Below, one piece after another: positions 20,934 through 29,550 of a stretch of 64,000 nucleotides of DNA. The notes under the pieces were generated by a model, which searched no databases, was not told the origin of the DNA, and worked only from the letters and a program-made list of their open reading frames with translations. The DNA is from Mycobacterium sp. HUMS_12744610 (GTDB taxonomy: Bacteria > Actinomycetota > Actinomycetes > Mycobacteriales > Mycobacteriaceae). Where the stretch lies: NCBI RefSeq assembly GCF_041206865.1, contig NZ_JBGEDP010000001.1, positions 4,402,001-4,466,000 of the forward strand, read 5' to 3'. Both the position numbers and the translations under genes were made by a program. The stretch's first letter is position 1; each line of letters opens with the position of its first letter.

Positions 20934-21662
20934 TCAGCCGGCGGCCGGATTGGCGAGCACCATACTGTGGAGCGGCCGGTCGGGATCCATCGAGATGCCG
21001 AGCGCCTCGGCGGTACCGACGATGACCCCCACCATGATCGTCGTCAGGTGGGCGACGAACCGCTCGCGCGGCATGCGTCGCGGGCTATCCGCGTCGGGAC
21101 CCAACCACCACTCGGTGGCCGAGGCGGCCGACCCGAAGGCCGCGTGCCCGGCCAGTTCGACCGCCGCGTGGTCCAGTTCCATCTCGCGCAGCTCGTTGTC
21201 GAACATGTCGGCCACGGCCAGCGTGATGCCGCGGCCCTCGTCGAGGATCTGGGGGCTGGCCGCCGAGCGGCCCTGGATGAAGACCCGCAGCACGTTGGGG
21301 TGCTGGTCGACGAGGTTGACGTACTCCTCGACGGCGCGCCGGATCACCTCGCGGGCCGAGTCGGTTTTCAGGTCGATCGAGGTGAAGATCGCCGCCCACA
21401 GCATGTCGCGCAGACGTTCCCCGATCGCCTGGAACAGGTCGGACTTGTCGTGAAAGTGCCGGTAGATCTTCGGTTTGGCGGTGCCGGCCTCCTCGGCGAT
21501 CTCTCGCACGCTGAGCTCGGGGCCCAGGCGGTCGATGGCCCGGAACGCCGCGTCGACGATCTCGCCGCGCACCTTCGTGCGGTGGTCACGCCAGTGTTCG
21601 CTGCGCGCGTCGACCTTGGCCCCGGGCTTGACGCTGGGGTGGGGCCGAGCAGGTCGAGGCAT
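20934..21662 (-). CDS. TetR-family regulator (Rv3050c homologue)
   Basis: A 242-residue TetR regulator. The DNA-binding domain runs from EIVDAAFRAIDRLGPELSVREIAEEAG to KPKIYRHFHDKSDLFQ (about 30-80), followed by a long ligand domain with VEEYVNLVDQHPNVLRVFIQG. The start at ATG 21662 gives MPRPARPHPSVKPGAKVDARSE, matching Rv3050c; two GTG codons lie just upstream. The open frame continues far 5' only as shadow of nrdE. It is convergent with mmpL and follows nrdE on the same strand, separated from it by a strong hairpin. Confidence 0.92.
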   Translation of the reverse strand: MPRPARPHPSVKPGAKVDARSEHWRDHRTKVRGEIVDAAFRAIDRLGPELSVREIAEEAGTAKPKIYRHFHDKSDLFQAIGERLRDMLWAAIFTSIDLKTDSAREVIRRAVEEYVNLVDQHPNVLRVFIQGRSAASPQILDEGRGITLAVADMFDNELREMELDHAAVELAGHAAFGSAASATEWWLGPDADSPRRMPRERFVAHLTTIMVGVIVGTAEALGISMDPDRPLHSMVLANPAAG

Positions 21663-21734
21663 TCTCACCACGCCAAGCACCATACCGCGTTGCGGCGGCT
21701 GACCTGGGCAGACTGGCTGGCCGCCGCCGCGTGA

Positions 21735-21784
21735 GTGTGCGTTTGGCGATGGGACACATCGTGAGGCCGTCGCCAAACGCGCAC
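21735..21784 (-). terminator. candidate nrdHIE terminator hairpin
   Basis: Arms 21735-21749 and 21770-21784 pair over 15 positions with one mismatch (core GCGTTTGGCGA/TCGCCAAACGC), with a 20-nt loop. It begins 13 bases after the nrdE stop on the minus strand. No U-run follows, as in many mycobacterial terminators. Confidence 0.65.
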
Positions 21785-21796
21785 CCGGCCAAAGTC

Positions 21797-23962
21797 CTAC
21801 AGCATGCAGGACACGCAGCCCTCGACCTCGGTGCCCTCCAACGCCATCTGGCGCAGCCGGATGTAGTAGAGCGTCTTGATTCCCTTGCGCCAGGCGTAGA
21901 TCTGCGCCTTGTTCACGTCGCGGGTGGTGGCCGTGTCCTTGAAGAACAACGTCAGGCTCAGCCCCTGGTCCACGTGCTGGGTGGCCGCGGCGTAGGTGTC
22001 GATGATCTTCTCGTAGCCGATCTCGTAGGCGTCCTGGTAGTACTCCAGGTTGTCGTTGGTCATGTACGGCGCCGGGTAGTAGACCCGCCCGATCTTGCCT
22101 TCCTTGCGGATCTCGACCTTGGACACGATCGGGTGGATCGAGCTCGTCGAGTAGTTGATGTAGGAGATCGACCCGGTCGGCGGCACCGCCTGCAGGTTCT
22201 GGTTGTAGATGCCGTTGGCCTGGACCGACTCCTTGAGCCGCCGCCAGTCGTCCTGGTCCGGGATGCGGATGCCCGCGTCGGCGAACAGCTGACGGACCTT
22301 GTCGGTCTTGGGCTCCCACACCTGCTCGGTGTAGCGGTCGAAGAACTCACCCGAGGCGTACTTGGACTTCTCGAAACCCTTGAAGTGGGTACCGCGTTCG
22401 ATGGCGATTCGGTTCGAGGCCCGCAGCGCGTGGTACAGCACCGTGTAGAAGTATATGTTGGTGAAGTCGACGCCTTCCTCGGAGCCGTAGAAGACACCCT
22501 CGCGGGCCAGGTAGCCGTGCAGGTTCATCTGCCCCAACCCGATCGCGTGGGAGTCGTTGTTGCCCTGCTCGATCGAGGGCACCGAGGTGATGTGGGTCTG
22601 GTCGCTGACCGCGGTCAGCGCGCGGATGGCCACCTCGATGGTCTGGGCGAAGTCCGGCGAGTCCATCGTCTTGGCGATGTTCAGCGAGCCGAGGTTGCAC
22701 GAAATGTCCTTGCCCACTTTGGCATACGACAGGTCCTCGTTGAACAACGACGGCGTGGACACCTGCAGGATCTCCGAGCACAGGTTCGAGTGCGTGATCT
22801 TGCCCTCGATGGGGTTGGCCCGGTTCACCGTGTCCTCGAACATGATGTAGGGGTAGCCCGACTCGAACTGCAGCTCGGCCAGCGTCTGGAAGAACTCGCG
22901 CGCCTTGATCTTGGTCTTGCGGATACGCGCGTCGTCGACCATCTCGTAGTACTTCTCGGTCACCGAGACGTCGGCGAACGGCACCCCGTAGACCCGTTCT
23001 ACGTCGTAGGGCGAGAACAGGTACATGTCCTCGTTTTTCTTGGCCAGCTCGAAGGTGATGTCGGGTATCACCACGCCCAGACTCAGCGTCTTGATCCGGA
23101 TCTTCTCGTCGGCGTTCTCCCGCTTGGTGTCCAGGAAGCGGTAGATGTCGGGGTGATGGGCGTGCAGATAGACCGCCCCCGCACCCTGCCGGGCACCCAG
23201 CTGGTTGGCGTAGGAGAAGGAGTCCTCGAGCAGCTTCATGATCGGGATGACGCCCGAGGACTGGTTCTCGATGTTTTTGATCGGCGCGCCGTGCTCGCGA
23301 ATGTTGCTGAGCAGCAACGCCACTCCTCCGCCGCGCTTGGACAGCTGCAGCGCGGAGTTGATCGAGCGGCCGATCGACTCCATGTTGTCCTCGATGCGAA
23401 GCAAAAAGCAGCTCACCGGCTCGCCGCGCTGCTTCTTGCCCGAGTTGAGGAACGTCGGGGTGGCCGGCTGGAACCGGCCCTCGATGATCTCGTCGACCAG
23501 CTTCTCGGCCAGCGCGGTGTCGCCGGCGGCCAGGGTCAGCGCCACCATCACGACGCGGTCCTCGAAGCGCTCCAGGTAGCGCTTGCCGTCGAAGGTCTTC
23601 AGCGTGTAGGAGGTGTAGTACTTGAACGCCCCCAGGAACGTCGGGAACCGGAACTTCTTGGCGTAGGCGCGGTCCAGCAGCTCCTTGACGAAGTTGCGCG
23701 AGTACTGGTCGAGAACCTCACGCTCGTAATAGTTCTCGCGGATCAGATAGTCGAGCTTCTCGTCCTGGTTGTGGAAGAAGACGGTGTTCTGGTTGACGTG
23801 CTGCAGGAAGTACTGCCGCGCCGCCAGCACGTCCTTGTCGAACTGGATCCTGCCGTCGGCGTCGTACAGGTTGAGCATCGCGTTCAGCGCGTGGTAGTCC
23901 GTCTCCCCCGGCAGCGCGTGGGTGCCGGACGTTACAGGTTCTGCAGCGACGGTTGGTGACAC
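21797..23962 (-). CDS. nrdE: class Ib ribonucleotide reductase large subunit NrdE
   Basis: Catalytic subunit that reduces NDPs to dNDPs. It has 721 residues and no intein. Active-site elements are [10 protein letters not shown] (first redox Cys), [10 protein letters not shown] (the N-C-E thiyl radical set), and the C-terminal CVSCML redox pair that exchanges with NrdH. The GTG start at 23962 ([12 protein letters not shown]) has AGGAA upstream and overlaps nrdI by 31 bp. M. tuberculosis NrdE (Rv3051c) is nearly identical along its length. It belongs to the nrdHIE operon with nrdF2 encoded 8 kb away. Confidence 0.97.
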   Translation of the reverse strand: MSPTVAAEPVTSGTHALPGETDYHALNAMLNLYDADGRIQFDKDVLAARQYFLQHVNQNTVFFHNQDEKLDYLIRENYYEREVLDQYSRNFVKELLDRAYAKKFRFPTFLGAFKYYTSYTLKTFDGKRYLERFEDRVVMVALTLAAGDTALAEKLVDEIIEGRFQPATPTFLNSGKKQRGEPVSCFLLRIEDNMESIGRSINSALQLSKRGGGVALLLSNIREHGAPIKNIENQSSGVIPIMKLLEDSFSYANQLGARQGAGAVYLHAHHPDIYRFLDTKRENADEKIRIKTLSLGVVIPDITFELAKKNEDMYLFSPYDVERVYGVPFADVSVTEKYYEMVDDARIRKTKIKAREFFQTLAELQFESGYPYIMFEDTVNRANPIEGKITHSNLCSEILQVSTPSLFNEDLSYAKVGKDISCNLGSLNIAKTMDSPDFAQTIEVAIRALTAVSDQTHITSVPSIEQGNNDSHAIGLGQMNLHGYLAREGVFYGSEEGVDFTNIYFYTVLYHALRASNRIAIERGTHFKGFEKSKYASGEFFDRYTEQVWEPKTDKVRQLFADAGIRIPDQDDWRRLKESVQANGIYNQNLQAVPPTGSISYINYSTSSIHPIVSKVEIRKEGKIGRVYYPAPYMTNDNLEYYQDAYEIGYEKIIDTYAAATQHVDQGLSLTLFFKDTATTRDVNKAQIYAWRKGIKTLYYIRLRQMALEGTEVEGCVSCML

Positions 23963-24447
23963 GTCTGTTCCTTCCAGAAGTCGGCGAGCCCGGCGCGGAC
24001 GGCATCCACGTCGTCCGGGGTCCCCATCAGTTCGAAGCGGTAGAGGTAGGGAACACCGCACTTGCGGGAGACCACGTTGCCCGCATAGGCGAATTCCGCA
24101 CCGAAGTTGTTGTTGCCCGCGGCGATGACGCCGCGGATCAGCGACCGGTTGTGTTCGTTGTTCAAGAAGGTGATGACCTGTTTGGGTACATAGCCTCCCG
24201 CATCGAGGTCGGGGGTGGCCCGGCCGCCGCCGTACGTGGGCAGTATCAGCACGTAGGGGTCATCGACCTCGATGCGACCGTGCAACGGTATCCGCGTGGC
24301 GGGAACCCCCAGCTTCTGCACGAAGCGGTGGGTGTTCTCCGACACCGACGAGAAATAGACCAGTGACGATCGCAAGCCCGGCGCAGCCGGGCGCAGCGGG
24401 TCGTCACTCATCAGATCCAGGTTGGGCCCCGTGACACCCATGGGCAC
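23932..24447 (-). CDS. nrdI: NrdI flavodoxin-like protein
   Basis: Small flavoprotein that supplies oxidant for assembly of the manganese cofactor in class Ib NrdF. Motifs are [18 protein letters not shown] (phosphate-binding loop), LPTYGGGR and [13 protein letters not shown], followed by the C-terminal [18 protein letters not shown] 24447 has AGGAGGAGG five bases upstream; ATG 24441 and ATG 24411 are possible later starts. M. tuberculosis NrdI (Rv3052c) is about 150 residues, so the extra N-terminal residues may not be translated. It overlaps nrdE by 31 bp and lies 33 bp after nrdH. Confidence 0.95.
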   Translation of the reverse strand: MPMGVTGPNLDLMSDDPLRPAAPGLRSSLVYFSSVSENTHRFVQKLGVPATRIPLHGRIEVDDPYVLILPTYGGGRATPDLDAGGYVPKQVITFLNNEHNRSLIRGVIAAGNNNFGAEFAYAGNVVSRKCGVPYLYRFELMGTPDDVDAVRAGLADFWKEQTCHQPSLQNL

Positions 24448-24480
24448 CGCAACCTCCTCCTCGGCTGTCCGTCGACTGCG

Positions 24481-24720
24481 CTAGGCGCTGAGCACCGCGC
24501 CCGCGAGCGCCTTGATGCGGTCCGGCCGGAATCCCGACCAGTGGTCGTTTCCCGCCACGACCACTGGGGCCTGCAGGTACCCCAGGGCCATCACGTAATC
24601 CCGCGCCTCGGAGTCCAGCGTGATGTCGACCTTCTCGTAGGCCAGACCCTGCTTGTCCAGAGCCTTCTGGGTAGCGGTGCACTGCACGCAGGCTGGCTTG
24701 CTGTACACGGTGATGCTCAT
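24481..24720 (-). CDS. nrdH: NrdH redoxin
   Basis: A 79-residue glutaredoxin-like, thioredoxin-behaving electron donor for NrdE. The active site is PACVQCTATQKALD (Cys-Val-Gln-Cys, residues 11-14), and the C-terminal part has APVVVAGNDHWSGFRPD, the WSGFRPD motif of NrdH. It is the first gene of nrdHIE (Rv3053c homologue). ATG 24720 is preceded by AAGGAGCGG. The promoter seems distant: NrdR-box-like sequences are about 230 bp upstream. Confidence 0.97.
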   Translation of the reverse strand: MSITVYSKPACVQCTATQKALDKQGLAYEKVDITLDSEARDYVMALGYLQAPVVVAGNDHWSGFRPDRIKALAGAVLSA

Positions 24721-25242
24721 GGGATGCCGCTCCTTCGCGGGAGATGGGGACTCGAAAACGGTCTGGGGAAACGATCCGGGACACGATCTGGCAACTGCTC
24801 GGGTACTACATCTGTGCTGTGTTCAGCGATCCGCCAAGCCCCTGAATTCCCGTTGAGCGGCTGCCGCGCCGGGCGGACCGGCGCTGCCGGTTCCGGGAAC
24901 CTCGCCAGCCCGGCTGGCTTGGCGAATCTGGGATCTGCCGGTGCTCGAAACACTACACCTAGTGGGTCATGAGAAGAAGAATACAAGATGTTCTGAACAA
25001 CATTTATGAAATTCCCTGGTCGTAAGCACTGCGGCGAACACCCGCCCGGCGTGTCGCGCGTCACAATGCCCGCTGAAGCAATCCATGCGTGCCGGTATAT
25101 CACCGGCCACCGACAAACCGGCCGCGTCGGCCCGCATCCCGACCGGCAGCAAATCCGCTGGCCCCTGGGCCGGCGGCTTCGGCTGTCCGTTCCCGACGAG
25201 GCGGCCGCTCGGCGGCCTGCGGTTTGTCGGTCGTCGACGCGC
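24721..25242. other. nrdH leader and promoter region, no gene
   Basis: This 522-bp gap between nrdH and the FMN reductase has no convincing gene. It holds the tandem NrdR boxes at 24950-24996. A perfect palindrome at 24904-24918 (GCCAGCC, one base, GGCTGGC) would lie in the nrdH leader, inside TCGCCA and TGGCGA outer arms. The part from 25000 to 25242 contains only shadow frames. Confidence 0.6.
24950..24996 (-). promoter_or_regulatory. tandem NrdR boxes upstream of nrdHIE
   Basis: ACACTACACCTAGTGG (24950-24965) has arms CACTA/TAGTG and fits the NrdR consensus well. A weaker copy, ATACAAGATGTTCTGA, starts 31 bp later (24981-24996). The spacing is three helical turns, as known for NrdR. The nrdF2 promoter shows the same arrangement with 32 bp. 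Confidence 0.68.
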
Positions 25243-25812
25243 TCAGCCGACCTCGGCGACGAGCTTGCCGACGGCCTCCCGCACATTGGCCGACAACTCG
25301 GCATGGTCCGCCGGGGCCGTGCCCTCCAACGTGGCGAACGGCACCGACAGCTTGATCGACTCGACCACGCGGGCGCCGGCGATGCCGAAGGACTTGCGGG
25401 TTTCTTCGTGTGCCCACACCCCGCCGTAGCGGCCCATGGCGCCCCCGATCACGGCCAGTGGCTTGCCCTTGAGCGCGCCGCCGCCGAACGGGCGCGAAAG
25501 CCAGTCGATGGCGTTCTTGACGACCGCCGGGATGCTGCCGTTGTACTCGGGGGTGACCACCAGCGCGGCGTCGGCCCCGGCGGCCGCGGCACGCAGCGCC
25601 GCGACGGGGGCGGGCGCCTGCGCGATCCCGTCGGTGACGGCGGGGTCGATCTCCTCGTTGTAGAAGGGCAACTCCCCCAGTCCCTCGAACACCGTGACGG
25701 TCACGCCGTCGGGAGCGACCGCGGCCGCCAGTTCGGCGATCTGGCGATTGATCGACGCCGCCCGCAGGCTGCCCACCAAGGCCAAGATCGTGATGTTGGA
25801 GTTCTCTGGCAC
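25243..25812 (-). CDS. NADPH-dependent FMN reductase (Rv3054c homologue)
   Basis: A 189-residue flavodoxin-fold reductase of the NADPH-dependent FMN reductase/quinone reductase family. The FMN phosphate loop is ALVGSLRAASINRQIAE (about 11-27), and PEYNGSIPAVVKNAIDWLSRP is the family signature. GGAMGRYGG contacts the flavin. It probably reduces quinones, azo or chromate compounds. The start is GTG 25812 with AAAGGGA about eight bases upstream. It is divergent from a TetR gene, with a perfect palindrome between them, so it is likely repressed by that TetR. Confidence 0.92.
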   Translation of the reverse strand: MPENSNITILALVGSLRAASINRQIAELAAAVAPDGVTVTVFEGLGELPFYNEEIDPAVTDGIAQAPAPVAALRAAAAGADAALVVTPEYNGSIPAVVKNAIDWLSRPFGGGALKGKPLAVIGGAMGRYGGVWAHEETRKSFGIAGARVVESIKLSVPFATLEGTAPADHAELSANVREAVGKLVAEVG

Positions 25813-25859
25813 CGTTACGTCCCTTTCAGCTCGTTGGCTTACAGCTTTCAGCACCAAAG

Positions 25860-25873
25860 CGGACTATAGTCCG
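25860..25873. promoter_or_regulatory. palindromic operator between FMN reductase and TetR genes
   Basis: CGGACTATAGTCCG is a perfect 14-bp palindrome, flanked symmetrically by AAA and TTT one base away on each side. It is midway between the two divergent starts (25812 and 25904), the classic place for an autoregulating TetR operator. Confidence 0.65.
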
Positions 25874-25903
25874 ATTTATTCCCCGTGGCGTTACAGTGCA
25901 GGA

Positions 25904-26506
25904 GTGAGCGAGGTCCTGAGTCCCGGCGAGCTACCCGTGTCCGCCCCGCACGAGCGGGGCGACGCGGCCCGCAACCGCGCGCTGTTGCTCGACGCGGCGC
26001 GGCGCCTGGTGGCCGCGCGCGGCGCGGACGCCGTCACGATGGACGACGTCGCGGCGGCGGCCGGCGTGGGCAAGGGCACGCTGTTTCGCCGGTTCGGCAG
26101 CCGCGCGGGCCTGATGATGGTGCTGCTCGACGAGGACGAGCGCGCCGCCCAGCAGGCGTTCCTGTTCGGGCCGCCGCCACTGGGACCCGGCGCACCCCCG
26201 CTGGACCGGCTGCTGGCCTTCGGCCGCCAGCGGATCGAGTTCGTGCATGCCCACCACGCGCTGCTGTCGGCGGCCAACCGCGACCCGCACAGCCGGTTCA
26301 ACGCGCCGTCGATGGTGCTCCGCACGCACGTACGGATGCTGTTGCGGGCGGCCGGGACCACCGGCGACCTCGAGGCCCAGACCGACGCGCTGCTATCGCT
26401 GCTCGACGCCGATTACGTCGAGCATCGGCTCCACGACGGCGGGTACACCCTCGCCACGCTCGGCGACGCATGGGAGAGCCTGGCCCGCAAACTGTGCGGG
26501 GAGTGA
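25904..26506 (+). CDS. TetR-family regulator (Rv3055 homologue)
   Basis: A 200-residue TetR protein. The DNA-binding domain contains RALLLDAARRLVAARGADAVTMDDVAAAAG and KGTLFRRFGSRAGLM (about 24-70). The ligand domain carries FGRQRIEFVHAHHALLSAAN. GTG 25904 (VSEVLSPGELP) was chosen because the frame upstream runs through the reductase gene. The stop overlaps the dinP start (TGATG). It is probably the repressor of the divergent FMN reductase. Confidence 0.9.
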   Translation: MSEVLSPGELPVSAPHERGDAARNRALLLDAARRLVAARGADAVTMDDVAAAAGVGKGTLFRRFGSRAGLMMVLLDEDERAAQQAFLFGPPPLGPGAPPLDRLLAFGRQRIEFVHAHHALLSAANRDPHSRFNAPSMVLRTHVRMLLRAAGTTGDLEAQTDALLSLLDADYVEHRLHDGGYTLATLGDAWESLARKLCGE

Positions 26507-27527
26507 TGGCCGGCTGGATCCTGCACGTCGACCTTGACCAATTCCTCGCCTCGGTCGAACTGCGCCGCCGTCCCGAACTGGCCGGGCTGCCGGTCATCGT
26601 CGGCGGCAGCGGCGACCCGGCCGAACCGCGCAAGGTCGTGACCTGCGCCTCCTATGAGGCCCGCGAATTCGGGGTGCGCGCGGGGATGCCGCTGCGGGCC
26701 GCCGCGCGGCGCTGCCCCGCCGCGACATTTCTGCCGGCCGACCCCGTGGCCTACGACGCGGCGTCCGCTCAGGTCATGGGCGCGCTGCGCGACCTCGGGC
26801 ACCCCGTCGAAGTGTGGGGCTGGGACGAGGCCTACGTCGCGGTGGGCGACGACGACCCCGTCGAGGTCGCCGAGCGGATCCGCGAAGTCGTCTCGGCCGA
26901 GACCGCGCTGTCCTGCTCGGTCGGCATCAGCGACAACAAGCAACGCGCCAAGGTGGCCACCGGCTTCGCCAAGCCGGCCGCGTCTACGCGCTCACCGACG
27001 CCAACTGGATGAGCGTGATGGCCGACCGCCCGGTAGACGCCCTCTGGAGCGTGGGCCCCAAGACCACGAAAAAGCTTGCGACGCTGCGGATCACCACGGT
27101 AGGAGAGCTCGCCGGCGCCGGCGCCGATGCCGAGCTGCTGACCTCGGCCTTCGGCGCGCGCACCGGACTGTGGCTGCTGCTGTTGGCCAAGGGTGGTGGT
27201 GACACCCACGTCAGCACCGAGCCGTGGGTGCCACGTTCGCGCAGCCGCGTCGTCACCTTCCCCCGCGACCTGACCGACCGCGCGCAAATGGCCGAGGCGG
27301 TAACGGAATTGGCCCGCAAGGCGCTCGACGACGTGGTGGCGTCGGGCCGGGTCGTCGCCCGGGTGGCGGTGACCGTGCGAACCGCGACCTTCTACACCCG
27401 CACCAAAATCCGCAAGCTCGACGAGCCCACCACCGCCGCCGACGCCGTCGTGGCCGCAGCCCTGCGGGTCTTCGACCTCTTCGAGCTCGACCGGCCGGTC
27501 CGGCTGCTCGGGTTCGACTCGAACTGA
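26506..27527 (+). pseudogene. dinP: DNA polymerase IV (DinP/DinB), frameshifted
   Basis: Y-family translesion polymerase homologous to Rv3056. The first frame, from ATG 26506, holds the catalytic HVDLDQFLASVE (first Asp) and VWGWDEAYV (Asp-Glu pair), and continues to GISDNKQRAKVATGFAKPA. Near 26970-26983 one base is missing (a G in the GCCGGCCGCG run). The fingers-thumb and little-finger part continues in another frame with VYALTDANWMSVMADRPVDALWSVGPK to 27527. Adding one G restores a normal protein of about 340 residues. If real, the allele is dead; if an assembly error, the gene is intact. It is coupled to the TetR gene. Confidence 0.88.
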
Positions 27528-27864
27528 CCATGCCGCGGTAGCTCGCCCGGATCACGGGGTGGTGCCCTCGTAGTACAGGCCGGCGAGCTCGTACCCGGCG
27601 TTCTGGAAGCCGCAGGCCAGAGCCGGCCGCCTCGGGCGGCCCGTTCAATCGGGATCACAACACCGGTCGGGCACTGCCCGCACCCGCGTGTTGTTCAGCA
27701 GTCCGTGGCGCAAGAACTTACGGCCGCAGGGCCGGCGATCTGCATCGCTTTGAAGCGAGATCTGACCGTTATCGAAAGAAATCAACTTTGGCGACAATGT
27801 CGACTCTGTTGACACCGAATGGCTGCCGAGATTGGAATTCCCGCAGTCAGCGCCGCCGACCCCG
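27528..27864. other. intergenic region after dinP
   Basis: No full gene is visible in this 337-bp gap. On the minus strand, a short frame ending at 27552 reads ACGFQNAGYELAGLYYEGTTP before its stop, which looks like the tail of a lost small gene rather than random sequence. I do not recognise the family. The right part (27700-27860) is less GC-rich and contains GAAAGAAATCAACTTTGG, with nothing assignable. Confidence 0.35.
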
Positions 27865-28761
27865 TTATCCGGAATTCGACCCGAACCCCGGCCGGGGCGC
27901 CGGCGCGGGCCGCAGCGCGCGCGTGAACCCCAGGTTCACCGCGCGCATCGCCACGCTGTAGGGCCACCAGGCGAATCGCTTGAACGCATATAGCGCCCGG
28001 ATGTCCGCCGACGTGTAGATCAGGTACCGGTTCTTGGCGACCCCCGCGACGATCTTCTCGGCCGCCCGTTCCGGCGACACGGCGTGCCCGCCGAAGCGCT
28101 CGACCCAGCGGGCGACCCTGGGGTCTTCGCGGTCGACGCCGGCGATCTCGACCGTGTCGATCAACGGGGTGCGCACCGCGCCCGGCACCACGACCGACAC
28201 CCCGATGCGATGGCGGGCCAGGTCGAAGCGCAGCACCTCGGAAAGGCCGCGCAGCCCGTACTTGCTGGCGCTGTAGGCGGCATGCCAGGGCAGCGCGACC
28301 AGTCCGGCCGCCGAGGAGATGTTCACCAGGCGCCCACCCCGCCCGGCCGCGACCATCGGCGGGACGAACGCCTCGATGACGTGGATCGGGCCCATCAGGT
28401 TGATCGCGATCATCTTGTCCCACTGCTCGTGGGTCAGCCGGTCCACGGTGCCCCAGGCCGACACCCCGGCGACGTTCATCACGACGTCCATGCTCGGGTG
28501 CGCGGCGTGCACGTCGGCGGCGAACGCCGCGACCGCGTCATAGTCGGTGACGTCCAGGGCGCGGTGCTCGGGCACGCGCGCGCCCAGCGCGCGCGTGTCG
28601 GCGACGGTGAGCTCGAGGCCGTCGGCGTTGCGGTCGGTCAAATAGAGCTCCGCGCCGTCGGCGGCCAGCCGCAGGGCGGTCGCGCGGCCGATGCCGCTGG
28701 CCGCGCCGGTGACCAGACACCGCTTCTGCGTGAAATACCCCCCGGATGCGCTGTGCGCCAT
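27865..28761 (-). CDS. short-chain dehydrogenase/reductase (Rv3057c homologue)
   Basis: A classical SDR of 298 residues. Cofactor motif GAASGIGRATAL is at about 19-30, followed by the NNAG-equivalent MNVAGVSAW, the catalytic Ser in VNISSAAGLVALPWHAAYSASKYG, and Tyr-x3-Lys as YSASK. The C-terminal extension (KRFAWWPYSVAMRAVNLGFTRALRP) may associate with membrane. It probably oxidises or reduces a lipid or steroid hydroxyl. ATG 28761 is my choice; ATG 28773 is equally possible. It is downstream of a TetR gene on the same strand. Confidence 0.92.
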   Translation of the reverse strand: MAHSASGGYFTQKRCLVTGAASGIGRATALRLAADGAELYLTDRNADGLELTVADTRALGARVPEHRALDVTDYDAVAAFAADVHAAHPSMDVVMNVAGVSAWGTVDRLTHEQWDKMIAINLMGPIHVIEAFVPPMVAAGRGGRLVNISSAAGLVALPWHAAYSASKYGLRGLSEVLRFDLARHRIGVSVVVPGAVRTPLIDTVEIAGVDREDPRVARWVERFGGHAVSPERAAEKIVAGVAKNRYLIYTSADIRALYAFKRFAWWPYSVAMRAVNLGFTRALRPAPAPRPGFGSNSG

Positions 28762-28790
28762 AGTCGAGACCATACCGGCGGCGGCCCCAC

Positions 28791-29435
28791 TCACGGGTGG
28801 CCGCCACCCCACAGCGCGGCCAGCCACAGCCCCTCGAGCACCGCCACCCGCCGGTTCACGTCGTCCTCGGGGCCGACCATGACGGGGTCGCCGGTCAAAG
28901 CGAGCGCGGTGGTGCCCGCCAGGGTGCGCACCAGGGTCGGGATGTCGTCGCTGATCGGGTGCGCGGTCCCGGCCTGGATCTCGGCCTCGACGATCGCGAC
29001 GATCTCGCGCAACACCACCTCGAACTGCTGCTCGAGGATGTCGCGGATCTCGGCGTCGGTGTAGCGGGCGGCGTTACAGGCCGTCATCACCGGGTCGTTG
29101 TGCACGTACACGGCGGCGGCGCTGCCGACCATCCGCTTGGCGAACCGCTCCGGCGACTCCCCGGGCTGGCGGGGCGCGAAGTACTGGGTGAGTTCCTCGA
29201 GTTCCTCGGTGGCGTCGGCCACGATCTGGGCGAGCACCGAGTATTTGGAGTCGAAGTAGAAGTAGAAACCGGATCGCGCCACCCCGGCCCGGGCGCTGAT
29301 CGTGGCGACCGACAGTTCCGCGAACGGTCTTTCCTGCAACAGTTCGCGCGTGGCCTGCAGGATCGCCTGCCTTTGCTTGTCTCCACGCCGCTGCGGGGCC
29401 GGCCCCGGCTGCGGATCGGCGGCGTCGGTGCCCAT
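28791..29435 (-). CDS. TetR-family regulator (Rv3058c homologue)
   Basis: A 214-residue TetR regulator. The DNA-binding region is RQAILQATRELLQERPFAELSVATISARAG followed by RSGFYFYFDSKYSVLAQ, an EthR-like recognition segment. The start is ATG 29435; GTG 29453 is possible. It is divergent from cyp136 and upstream of the SDR. The gap to cyp136 holds a perfect inverted repeat, so it likely represses itself, the SDR and cyp136. Confidence 0.92.
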   Translation of the reverse strand: MGTDAADPQPGPAPQRRGDKQRQAILQATRELLQERPFAELSVATISARAGVARSGFYFYFDSKYSVLAQIVADATEELEELTQYFAPRQPGESPERFAKRMVGSAAAVYVHNDPVMTACNAARYTDAEIRDILEQQFEVVLREIVAIVEAEIQAGTAHPISDDIPTLVRTLAGTTALALTGDPVMVGPEDDVNRRVAVLEGLWLAALWGGGHP

Positions 29436-29468
29436 CTCCCGACCTTGCACCACGCCGACCGAAAAGCA

Positions 29469-29488
29469 AACTTGACAGCCGTCAAGTT
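29469..29488. promoter_or_regulatory. operator-like inverted repeat between TetR and cyp136
   Basis: AACTTGAC and GTCAAGTT are perfect 8-bp inverted arms separated by AGCC. The site is 34 bp before the TetR start and 63 bp before the cyp136 start. Its size and place fit a TetR operator. Confidence 0.7.
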
Positions 29489-29550
29489 CGTCCCGAAGGA
29501 TAGCGATAAGTGACCGCAGTCACCTGTCCCGAGCACCCCAAGGAGCGTTT

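Noticed and set aside
21663..22319. Extension of the Rv3050c-type TetR frame to 22319.
   Set aside because: The extra part is a shadow of nrdE and crosses its terminator hairpin.
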